64,000 nucleotides of DNA from CAZWSX01 sp964636985. GTDB lineage: Bacteria; Planctomycetota; Planctomycetia; Pirellulales; Pirellulaceae. Each line of letters opens with the position of its first letter. The stretch's first letter is position 1. This document shows, in pieces, positions 51,653-59,011 of the stretch. Both the position numbers and the translations under genes were made by a program. The stretch covers positions 62,001 through 126,000 of the forward strand of contig CAZWSX010000004.1 in NCBI GenBank assembly GCA_964636985.1. Reading direction: 5' to 3'. A model generated the notes under the pieces. That model was not told the DNA's origin, did no database searches, and saw only the letters and a program-made list of their open reading frames with translations.

Positions 51653-53803
51653 ATGTTGAAAACTTTCCTCTACCGATCGCTGTTACTACTTACGATCCTT
51701 TCGCTCTCCATTCCGGCAAACGCCCAAGATGGGAACCCGTCGAAGGAAAAAGAGAAAAAACTCATCGCCGTGCTCGCTTCGGATGCCGAAGGGGGCGAGA
51801 AGGCGCTCGCATGCAAAGCGCTGGCCACCGAAGGTTCCGCCGAAGCTGTGCCGGAGTTGGCCAAGCTATTGTCGAACGAACAACTCGCCTCGTGGGCGCG
51901 GATCGCGCTCGAAGCGATTCCCGGACCAGAAGCGGACGAAGCACTGACCAAGGCTACCGAAACGCTCCAAGGCAAATTGCTGATCGGAACGATCAACTCG
52001 CTCGGCGTTCGTCGCCCTGTTAGCGCCGTTGAAGCGTTGAACAAGCAACTCGCCAGTGCCGATGGCGATGCCGCGGCAGCTGCCGCCGTCGCGCTCGGCT
52101 ACATCGATAGCGATGCCGCCGTGAAGTCGCTCCGCGAAGGGCTGGCCAGCTCCAAGACCAATCGATCGGCCATTGCTGAGGGATTGGTCCTGACCGCTGA
52201 GCGTTGGCTCAAGCAAGGCAAGGCGAACGATGCTGCTGCCCTTTACGACGAAGTTCGTGGAGCCGCCGACCTCCCGCAACCGAGGATCGTGGAAGCAACT
52301 CGCGGCGCCATCCTGGCTCGCGGGAACAAGGGTATCCCTCTCTTGATCGAGCAACTGCAGGCAAGGGATCGCCAATTGTTTTTCGTGGGCTTGTACGTCG
52401 CTCGAGAACTGCCGGGCGACGAAGTGACCGAAGCCCTGGCACAGCAAGCCGCGACGGGCGATTCGGATCGCGCACCACTCATTCTGTATGCTCTGGCCGA
52501 TCGCCCTATCCCAGCGATCCCGCCGGTCGTTATGGAAATCGTCAAGGCAGGAACCAAGGATGCTCGCATCGCTGCGATTACCCTGCTGGGGCAAAAAGGG
52601 AACGATACCAACGTCGGCTCCCTGGTTGCGGCTGCGATCGAGGCCGATTCCGAAGTAGCCCAAGCTGCGAAAGCGGCGCTCAAGGACCTGGCTGGCGAGA
52701 AGGTGAATAGCGCCATCACGGCCATGTTGGGCAAATCGGAAGGCAAGACCCTCGCAGTACTCTTTGAAATGATAGGCCAACGCCGAATCGAAGCCGTCGC
52801 TGCTGTGGTGAAGGCTCTCGACCACGCCGACCCCAGTGTCCGCGCGGCGGCTTTGACCGCCCTCGGCGAAACGGCGACCAACAAGGAAGTCAAAGTCCTT
52901 CTGGCCCGCGTCATCGCCGCGAAGAACAACGACGATGTCCTGGCTGCTCAAAAGGCTCTCCGCGCCGCATGCATCCGCATGCCGGAGCGGGAGCAGTGTG
53001 CCGCCGAAGTCGCTGCCGCCTTGCCCAAGGCTTCGGTCGCGGCCCAAACCGACATGCTCGAAACACTGGCCGCGATGGGTGGCCCCAAGGCCCTCGAAAC
53101 TATTGGCGCGGCGGTTAAGGGGAATCAGCCGGAATTGCAAGATACTGGCAGTAAGCTGCTCGGCGAATGGATGACGACCGACGCCGGCCCGGTGCTGCTC
53201 GACATCGTGAAGACGGTGAAGAACAGCAAGTACCAGAACCGAGCGCTCAGCGGTTATCGCCGCATCGCCCGGCAGTTCGTGATGGAGGATGAAGAACGCG
53301 CCGCGATGGCCCAAAACGCCCTTGATGCGTCGCTGAAAACCGACGACTACAAGGAAGCCCTCAAGATCCTGGAACGTTATCCCAGCTTGAAAACGCTGCC
53401 AGTCGCCATCAAGGCGATCCAAGTGAACGCCATCAAAGATGACGCGACGCTGACGGCGATGTTCGTGGGACAAAAGATTGCCCAAAAGGATGCGACCAAT
53501 AAGGACGCCGCCCAAAAGCTGCTGATCCAAGCGGGCATCCAGCCTATCAAGGTCGAGATCATCAAGGCCGAGTACGGCGCCCCCGATAAGCAACGCGATG
53601 TCACGGGCATCCTGCAAAAGCTCGCAGGCGACTACCCGGTGGTTGTGCTAGTGAATCCAACCAATAGCTACAACAAGGAGTTCGGCGGCGACCCCGCTCC
53701 GAACACCGAAAAGAAGCTCAAGGTGCATTACAAGATCAACGGCAAAACCGGCGAAGCCACCTTTGCCGAGAATGCCACGATCTTGTTGCCTGTGCCGAAG
53801 TAA
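51653..53803 (+). CDS. Secreted HEAT-repeat protein with DUF3395-like C-terminal domain
   Basis: 716 residues from the ATG at 51653; the frame extends 12 codons upstream without a better start. A Sec signal peptide (SLLLLTILSLSIPANAQ) precedes ~15 alpha-helical repeats of ~30-37 residues, for example DGDAAAAAAVALGYIDSDAAVKSLREGLAS, HADPSVRAAALTALGETATNKEVKVLLARVI and KTDDYKEALKILERYPSLKTL. The last ~75 residues (IIKAEYGAPDKQRDVTGIL ... KKLKVHYKINGKTGEATFAENATILLPVPK) look like the DUF3395 C-terminal domain known from DnaJC11. It is a likely periplasmic scaffold for protein contacts. The preceding oxidoreductase gene ends 54 bases upstream, so co-transcription is likely. Confidence 0.85.
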   Translation: MLKTFLYRSLLLLTILSLSIPANAQDGNPSKEKEKKLIAVLASDAEGGEKALACKALATEGSAEAVPELAKLLSNEQLASWARIALEAIPGPEADEALTKATETLQGKLLIGTINSLGVRRPVSAVEALNKQLASADGDAAAAAAVALGYIDSDAAVKSLREGLASSKTNRSAIAEGLVLTAERWLKQGKANDAAALYDEVRGAADLPQPRIVEATRGAILARGNKGIPLLIEQLQARDRQLFFVGLYVARELPGDEVTEALAQQAATGDSDRAPLILYALADRPIPAIPPVVMEIVKAGTKDARIAAITLLGQKGNDTNVGSLVAAAIEADSEVAQAAKAALKDLAGEKVNSAITAMLGKSEGKTLAVLFEMIGQRRIEAVAAVVKALDHADPSVRAAALTALGETATNKEVKVLLARVIAAKNNDDVLAAQKALRAACIRMPEREQCAAEVAAALPKASVAAQTDMLETLAAMGGPKALETIGAAVKGNQPELQDTGSKLLGEWMTTDAGPVLLDIVKTVKNSKYQNRALSGYRRIARQFVMEDEERAAMAQNALDASLKTDDYKEALKILERYPSLKTLPVAIKAIQVNAIKDDATLTAMFVGQKIAQKDATNKDAAQKLLIQAGIQPIKVEIIKAEYGAPDKQRDVTGILQKLAGDYPVVVLVNPTNSYNKEFGGDPAPNTEKKLKVHYKINGKTGEATFAENATILLPVPK

Positions 53804-53821
53804 GCTCGCAATTCTAGTTTT

Positions 53822-53896
53822 GAAACACAGAGGCACGGAGGCCATGGAGGAGGACAATGTTTACTTGTCCAGTACGCCGTGCCTGCTTTGTGTTTC
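53822..53896. repeat. Long imperfect hairpin repeat (GAAACACAGAGGCACGG type)
   Basis: Two 8-bp stems, GAAACACA/TGTGTTTC (53822-53829, 53889-53896) and AGGCACGG/CCGTGCCT (53831-53838, 53877-53884), enclose a third stem GGACAA/TTGTCC (53852-53857, 53865-53870). AACACAGAGGCACGGAGG is, from memory, a widely dispersed intergenic repeat in many bacterial genomes. It lies just after the HEAT-protein stop and may act as its terminator. Confidence 0.65.
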
Positions 53897-54265
53897 CTTC
53901 AGTTTGACTTAAGCTGCCGCCCCAACGGAAATCGACGAGCTAACGCACGCGATCATTGGGGCGGCCATCGAAGCGGAAGCGTGGGATCGTCCCCGGCCGA
54001 ACGATCGATCGCGTAAGTGTCCTTTTGCGCGGATCAATCCGCTTGTGCGTGTACAGGCGGATCGGCCTGCGTGTTCCAAGAAGGATCGCGGTTCGCAACA
54101 ACGGGGTCCGAACCGCTTTGATCGGACGCTTCGCCTTCGGGCGTTGGCGCGTTCACGATCGAGGACTCCGCAGGCAACGAGGGGCGAATGTCCCTTCAAG
54201 CGTAGTTGCCGGCGGCGGAAAACGTCGATTGATAGCTACCAGGCATCAGGCATACGAGGCCGATT
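53897..54265. other. Gap between convergent HEAT and BlaR1-like genes
   Basis: 369 bases with no gene I can support. On the minus strand a 47-codon stretch (54177-54034, TTG start) reads PAESSIVNAPTPEGEASD and onward, with protein-like composition but no ribosome site. It is discussed as a possible remnant. Confidence 0.4.
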
Positions 54266-56146
54266 CTACGAAACAACCGCTTCGATCCGCTCGTTGATGC
54301 CCGCGGATGGTGCCGCTTCCTCTGCCTCTTCAATGTCCTCCGACTCTTCATTGGCCTCTCCATCATTGGCTTCCTCTGCCTCGCTGGCTTCCTCATCGCC
54401 GTCTTCATCGTCCTCGTCGTCTGCGCCAGCTTCTTTCGCTTTGGCGGCTTCCTTTTTCTCCATCCGCTTACGCATTTGAAGGATCATTCTCTCCATCGGC
54501 GTCCCTTTGATTTCGGGATCGTTCAGCATCGCTTCCATCCGCCCCTCGAGCAGCTTGTTCGTCGCCGAAGGCTTGGGACCCTTGCGAAGCTTGAGCAATT
54601 TGTCGCTCTTCAAGGTCGTGGCGCCGGTCTTCCGCGCCTTCACCCTTGAAACGTTGTTCAAATACGCCTCATAGGCTTCCGCATACTTGTTTCGGAGTTC
54701 CTTGGCGTTCTTGGCGACGTATGTTTTCTCTTCGCCCGACTTGCGGTCGATAATCGAAACACGCACTTCGTCGTTCGTTTCGACAATCTTGATCTCGCGA
54801 TCGTCGTCCAAAACGCTGATCGTACGTTTGCTTGTGGTCGTCGTTTTCCCATTGGTGGTCGAAGTCGACGAGGATTCCGAAACATCGATCTTGTTGCTCG
54901 CTCCGGCCGACTGCTGACCATTGCCTTGCTGAACATTCGTGGCGCCCGGACCGGTCACCGTGATGGAAGCGGAACCACCGCCAGAGGCGCTGCCACTTGC
55001 CGAGCCGCCAGTCGTTGCGGAGGCAGAAGCGGAGGCGCTGCTCCCTTCGTCTTGCTGCGGGCTTGGCTGCTCCGTTGTTTGTGTTTTCTTTTTGCGTTTG
55101 ATCTTCGGTTTTTCCTGGCCCAGTGTCCAAGGAGTCAGCACAGCGATTGCGACGATCACGGCCAGCGCCGTGGTCCACAATCCTGGCGTCTTAGAACCAA
55201 TCGTTCGTTGCATTGCCAAAACCCTTTCGCGAATTGTGACAGAAGCCCCTGTCATGGCGGCCACGCCGTAAAAACGGGCCGAATCCTGTTCGACAAACCC
55301 AACTAACAATCGAGCCAGATCGCACGGTGAGCCCCCCGTGCGAGCCAGCGCCATTTCGTCGCAAGCAATCTCTTGAGCCGTTCGATACCGCCAAACCGCC
55401 AGCCAAATAGCCGGGTGAAAGAACAAGATCGCCTGGCAACTGGCTACAAAACGGTTCCAGTTCAAGTCGCCGCGAGCCAAATGGGCCAATTCGTGGGCAA
55501 AAGCCAGCCGCATTTCGTTCGCGCTGCAAGTCGACAGCCAACTCGCGGGGCAATAGAGAGCAGGCCGAATCCAGTCGGCGACGAACGGGCTCCCTTCGTG
55601 AGGCGTGGCGATTAAGTCGGGCCGCTTCCTCAAACCAAAGCGTTGGTAGAGCCCATCGAGTGTGGAAACCGCCGGATCATCGACCACCTGGGTCGTACCG
55701 CGGCGCGACTTTTCGGCTCGGCTACTCCCCAGCAAAGCGCAACCGACATTGGCTGCGATGCCGAGAACCCATATGGCGAATAATGTTGGTAAGGTGCGAG
55801 ATGGTTGCCACCAACTCGTCGGTGATGCTTGGCGTGGTGCGGCCACGCTTTGAGTGCTGGCGACGTTTCCTGCAGTCTCATCTGCCAGTGCCGTGGAACC
55901 GATCGAGCTTGAGTGTGCGACCTCCGCGGCCGGCAAAATCGGAAGTTCAATCGCGTAAGGGACAACTGCCGCACCAACTAATTTGACGAACACCAGTCGC
56001 CACATCCAACTTCGCCATGACGACGGCATCGATTTCCAAAGCGACTCGATCGCCCACGCCACCGGTACGACCAGCACGGCGGCCACGCTTGCATTGGCGA
56101 GCGCGATTCCCCAACTAGAGATTGCGCCAGCAAGTAGTTCGCTCAT
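54266..56146 (-). CDS. BlaR1/MecR1-like M56 membrane metallopeptidase with low-complexity and acidic tail
   Basis: 626 residues from the ATG at 56146, which shares its A with the BlaI stop (TGATG) and has AAGGAG 8 bases upstream. N-terminal membrane helices (~5-35, 48-68, 122-142) flank the M56 zinc protease domain with HELAH (218-222) and a downstream EIACDEMALA, then a helix at ~330-350 (TTALAVIVAIAVLTPWTLG). In BlaR1 a penicillin-binding sensor would follow. Here there is instead a Ser/Ala/Gly run, a Ser/Thr/Lys stretch, a helical part, and an Asp/Glu-rich tail (~570-615). It is expected to cleave the co-encoded BlaI-type repressor upon a signal, but the sensed ligand is unlikely to be a beta-lactam. 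Confidence 0.88.
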   Translation of the reverse strand: MSELLAGAISSWGIALANASVAAVLVVPVAWAIESLWKSMPSSWRSWMWRLVFVKLVGAAVVPYAIELPILPAAEVAHSSSIGSTALADETAGNVASTQSVAAPRQASPTSWWQPSRTLPTLFAIWVLGIAANVGCALLGSSRAEKSRRGTTQVVDDPAVSTLDGLYQRFGLRKRPDLIATPHEGSPFVADWIRPALYCPASWLSTCSANEMRLAFAHELAHLARGDLNWNRFVASCQAILFFHPAIWLAVWRYRTAQEIACDEMALARTGGSPCDLARLLVGFVEQDSARFYGVAAMTGASVTIRERVLAMQRTIGSKTPGLWTTALAVIVAIAVLTPWTLGQEKPKIKRKKKTQTTEQPSPQQDEGSSASASASATTGGSASGSASGGGSASITVTGPGATNVQQGNGQQSAGASNKIDVSESSSTSTTNGKTTTTSKRTISVLDDDREIKIVETNDEVRVSIIDRKSGEEKTYVAKNAKELRNKYAEAYEAYLNNVSRVKARKTGATTLKSDKLLKLRKGPKPSATNKLLEGRMEAMLNDPEIKGTPMERMILQMRKRMEKKEAAKAKEAGADDEDDEDGDEEASEAEEANDGEANEESEDIEEAEEAAPSAGINERIEAVVS

Positions 56147-56565
56147 CACTCGTCTCCTTGCTTGTCTTTTTTCGGCTGCGGTTTCTGGCGCGACTCGAGA
56201 TCGCTCACCATCGCTTTGAGCTGCTTCACTTCGTCTGGCGAGATTTTGCCCGACTCTGCCAGGTAAGCGGCGAACGGCGAGATCGAACCGCCGAGAACTT
56301 GCGAGACAAAATCGCCTACCAGTTGCCGCAGCAGTTCGGCGACAGGTGTCTTGGTCGAGTAATGGTTCACACCATCGATCTTGCGCCGCGAAAGGTACCC
56401 CTTTTTCCGCAGGCGTTCGAGCGTGGTGAGAATCGTGGTCCGGGCCTGGCCCGTTGTGTCGGCCACGTGATCGACGACGCCTCGCACCGTGACGGGCTGC
56501 AAGCGGCTCACCGCCTGGAGCAGCTCGAGTTCAATCTTTCCCAGAGATCCCGAGGGAGGTTTCAT
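56146..56565 (-). CDS. BlaI/MecI/CopY-family winged-helix repressor
   Basis: 139 residues. The winged helix is clear: LGKIELELLQAVSRLQPVTVRGVVDHVADTTGQARTTILTTLERLRKKGYLSRRKIDGVNHYSTKTP. The dimerisation helices follow, and the C-terminus is basic and polar (RQKPQPKKDKQGDE). Family members bind dyads and are inactivated by cleavage by the partner metallopeptidase, here encoded immediately downstream with a one-base overlap. A -35/-10 pair and two dyads (GACTA-x6-TAGTC) sit just upstream, so autorepression is strongly suggested. Start ATG at 56565. Confidence 0.93.
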   Translation of the reverse strand: MKPPSGSLGKIELELLQAVSRLQPVTVRGVVDHVADTTGQARTTILTTLERLRKKGYLSRRKIDGVNHYSTKTPVAELLRQLVGDFVSQVLGGSISPFAAYLAESGKISPDEVKQLKAMVSDLESRQKPQPKKDKQGDE

Positions 56566-56593
56566 ACGGCAAAAACCTGCAAGAGCGACAAGT

Positions 56594-56609
56594 GACTATC
56601 GATGTAGTC
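56594..56609. promoter_or_regulatory. BlaI-type operator O1
   Basis: GACTATCGATGTAGTC: inverted halves GACTAY/GTAGTC with a 4-base centre. It covers the predicted transcription start of the blaI-like gene, so a bound dimer would block initiation. Same architecture as O2, 29 bases away. Confidence 0.65.
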
Positions 56610-56611
56610 AG

Positions 56612-56640
56612 ATCCTACGGGAGACTACAAGAGTAGTCAA
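56612..56640 (-). promoter_or_regulatory. Promoter of the BlaI/BlaR1-type operon
   Basis: On the minus strand TTGACT (56640-56635) and TAGGAT (56617-56612) are separated by 17 bases. Transcription would begin near 56605, about 40 bases before the blaI-like ATG. Confidence 0.65.
56623..56638. promoter_or_regulatory. BlaI-type operator O2
   Basis: GACTACAAGAGTAGTC: perfect inverted repeat GACTAC/GTAGTC with 4-base centre, overlapping the -35 box and spacer of the operon promoter. This is the strongest of the three sites. Confidence 0.7.
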
Positions 56641-56731
56641 TACTTTTTCTCTTCGCCGCCAAGAATCGCTGAAACCTCCTCTTTTCGGGCATTTGGGCCA
56701 CGACAGGACCAATCATGTGGCCCAAAGCGAT

Positions 56732-56747
56732 GCCTACTTCTGTAGTC
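56732..56747. promoter_or_regulatory. BlaI-type operator O3, in front of the SDR gene
   Basis: GCCTACTTCTGTAGTC differs from the O2 arms by one base. It lies 58 bases before the SDR start, near a possible extended -10 (TGTTAATCT, 56754-56762), so the SDR gene may be a regulon member. Confidence 0.5.
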
Positions 56748-56804
56748 TTTTTTTGTTAATCTTAGGCGTCGCATTTACCTCCGTTTTCCCACTCCGATTT
56801 GTTT

Positions 56805-57563
56805 ATGTTTCAACGTATCGTCGAAAAATATCGCGGCGCGCACTGTGTGGTGATTGGTGCCGGGGGCATTGGAACGGCCATCGCGACGAGCCTGGCTAGC
56901 GCAGGAGCCAAACTGACGATCGCCGATGCCAACATCGCCTCGGTCGACAAACTGGCCGCCTCGCTGGGAGCGGCAGTCGTTGCCAAGCAATCGCTCGACG
57001 TTCGCACGCACGAAACGGTACGCGCATTTTTCGCCGCGATTGAACAGAGTGTCGGCCCGGTCGATTTCCTCTTCTATACGGCAGGCGTCCTGAACATCGA
57101 GCCCTTCCTCGAAACGTCGCCCGAGGCGTGGGACAAAGCGATCGCAATCAATCTGAGCGGAACGTTCCACTGTGTGCGCACGGTCGCCGAATCGATGGTC
57201 CGGCGCAAACGAGGCAGCATCCTTTTGCTCGGTTCGATCGCTGGGACAAAAGCACGCTCGGGCACTCGCGTTAACCCGGTTTACAACACGACCAAGGCGG
57301 GTCTGGCGGCGTTCGTCAACGCGACCGCCATGCAGTTGCGGCCTCACAGCGTGCGCATCAACTGCATCTCGCCTGGTCCCACGGCAACGCCGATGATGGC
57401 GATTCAACCCGAATCGGTGAACCGCGCGGTCGACGAGATCGCCCTCGATGGCCGTATGAACCAGCCGGACGACATCGCAGAGGTTGCCCTCTTCGTTGCC
57501 GGGCAAGGAAGGTTCACCGGGGAAGACGTCCCCGTCGGCGGCGGACTCGGGTTAGGCGGATAG
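56805..57563 (+). CDS. Short-chain dehydrogenase/reductase (SDR)
   Basis: 252 residues from the ATG at 56805; a TTG two codons upstream is less likely. Classical SDR marks: nucleotide motif GAGGIGTA near residues ~18-25 (variant of TGxxxGIG), LDVRTHETV, FYTAGVL (NAG-like position changed to TAG), catalytic Ser in LLGSIAGT, and YNTTK with catalytic Tyr/Lys. ISPGPTATPM and a glycine-rich end (VPVGGGLGLGG) follow. It oxidises or reduces an alcohol/ketone with NAD(P); substrate unknown. It is transcribed away from the BlaI/BlaR1 pair, with a matching operator-like site in the shared intergenic region. Confidence 0.9.
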   Translation: MFQRIVEKYRGAHCVVIGAGGIGTAIATSLASAGAKLTIADANIASVDKLAASLGAAVVAKQSLDVRTHETVRAFFAAIEQSVGPVDFLFYTAGVLNIEPFLETSPEAWDKAIAINLSGTFHCVRTVAESMVRRKRGSILLLGSIAGTKARSGTRVNPVYNTTKAGLAAFVNATAMQLRPHSVRINCISPGPTATPMMAIQPESVNRAVDEIALDGRMNQPDDIAEVALFVAGQGRFTGEDVPVGGGLGLGG

Positions 57564-57571
57564 CTCGACGC

Positions 57572-59011
57572 TTAGGCGAGCAAATCCTGAATCACGTGCC
57601 CGTGCACGTCGGTCAATCGCCGGGCGATCCCATTGTGATAGAACGTCAACCGCGTGTGGTCGATGCCAAGCAAGTGTAGCGCCGTGGCATGGACGTCGTA
57701 CACGTACGTCACGCGATCGGCTGCCTGGAAGCCGATTTCGTCGCTGGCTCCGTAACCGACGCCCCCTCGAACTCCGCCGCCAGCCATCCAGAGGGTGAAC
57801 GCGCCGGGATTGTGATCGCGCCCCTTTTGTTTCCCTTGCATGAAGGGCTGTCGGCCGAACTCGGTAGTGCACATCACCAGCGTTGAATCCAGCAGTCCGC
57901 GCTCCTTCAAATCGCCGATCAGCGCCGCCGCGCCGGTATCGAGAACGCGTCCCCAATAGCCGTGGTCCCGCTTGAGGTCTTCGTGTGAATCCCAATTGGG
58001 ACGAATCGGTTTCTTGCCGGTGTTCTCCGATCCGCAATAGATCTGCACGAATCGCACGCCTCGCTCCACAAATCGGCGCGCCAGCAAACACTGCCGTCCG
58101 AACGGGCCGACATCGGGATCGTTGAGCGCAAATTGCTCGTGTGTGGCTGCCGACTCTTGCGACAGATCGACGGCCTCGGGGGCCGATAGTTGCAGCCGCG
58201 CAGCCAGTTCGTACGACGCGATACGCGCTTCTAGCAGCGAATCGCCGGGCCGCTCCTGAGCGTGCTCCCGGTTGAGTTGCGCAAGGAACTCGCGTCCTGC
58301 TTTTTCGTCGCCTTGATGATTGCCGGGAAACAAATCGGCCACCGGCGGCTTGGCGGCATCGGTTTCGACCACGGTTCCTTGAAACGTAGCCGGCAAAAAA
58401 CCAGGGCCCCAGTTCAAGACTCCGCCTGGTGGCAAGCCGCGAACGTCGGGCAACACGACGAACGAGGGCAAGTCGTCGGCTTCGCTTCCCAAGCCGTAAG
58501 TGACCCACGATCCCATGCAAGGAAAGCCGGGCCGGGCAAAGCCGCTACTCATCGAGAACATCGCCGGACCATGCAACGCCGACTTGCCCGACATCGAGTA
58601 GACAAAGGCGAGGTCGTCCGCGCACCCAGCCATCTTGGGAAACAAATCGCTCAGCCAAAGCCCTGATTGGCCATGTTGCCGAAAGGGCCACATACTTTGA
58701 TTCAATTCGCCGGCGACACCGGCGAAGGTTTGCTTACCCAGTTCCGCATCGAAGGTTTGCCCATGCTTCTGCTGGAGGACCGGCTTGTAATCCCACGTGT
58801 CGACGTGGCTCAGCCCGCCTGGGCAAAAAATCTGGATTACTGCTTTGGCCTTCGGCTGGTGATGCAATCCCCTGGCGGACCTCTCGTCGGCCAACAAACC
58901 ATCGCGCGACAGCATCGCGGAAAGGGCCAAGCCGCCGAAGCCGCTTCCCATGGCGTCAAGCAACTGACGGCGCGATACGCGTTGATTTAAGCTCTTGTTG
59001 CTAGTCGACAT
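57572..59011 (-). CDS. DUF1501 Tat-exported protein (paired with second PSD1 gene)
   Basis: 479 residues from the ATG at 59011. A further 17 codons upstream lie inside the PSD1 gene; the chosen start overlaps it by 11 bases. The twin-arginine signal is SRRQLLDAMGSGFGGLALSAML. DUF1501 landmarks: KAVIQIFCPGGLSHVDTWDYKP, FRQHGQSGLWLSDLFPKMAG, MSGKSALHGPAMFSMSSGF, ERGVRFVQIYCGSE, VMCTTEFGRQPF, GRDHNPGAFTLWMAGGGVRGGVGYGASDEIG and LTDVHGHVIQDLL. It is closer to the 28439 copy than to the 47925 copy. It and the upstream PSD1 gene are certainly co-translated. Periplasmic, substrate unknown. Confidence 0.92.
   Translation of the reverse strand: MSTSNKSLNQRVSRRQLLDAMGSGFGGLALSAMLSRDGLLADERSARGLHHQPKAKAVIQIFCPGGLSHVDTWDYKPVLQQKHGQTFDAELGKQTFAGVAGELNQSMWPFRQHGQSGLWLSDLFPKMAGCADDLAFVYSMSGKSALHGPAMFSMSSGFARPGFPCMGSWVTYGLGSEADDLPSFVVLPDVRGLPPGGVLNWGPGFLPATFQGTVVETDAAKPPVADLFPGNHQGDEKAGREFLAQLNREHAQERPGDSLLEARIASYELAARLQLSAPEAVDLSQESAATHEQFALNDPDVGPFGRQCLLARRFVERGVRFVQIYCGSENTGKKPIRPNWDSHEDLKRDHGYWGRVLDTGAAALIGDLKERGLLDSTLVMCTTEFGRQPFMQGKQKGRDHNPGAFTLWMAGGGVRGGVGYGASDEIGFQAADRVTYVYDVHATALHLLGIDHTRLTFYHNGIARRLTDVHGHVIQDLLA

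Noticed and set aside
51866..53617. 583-codon minus-strand open frame over the HEAT-repeat gene
   Set aside because: Antisense to a regular alpha-repeat protein with signal peptide; no ribosome site or motif.
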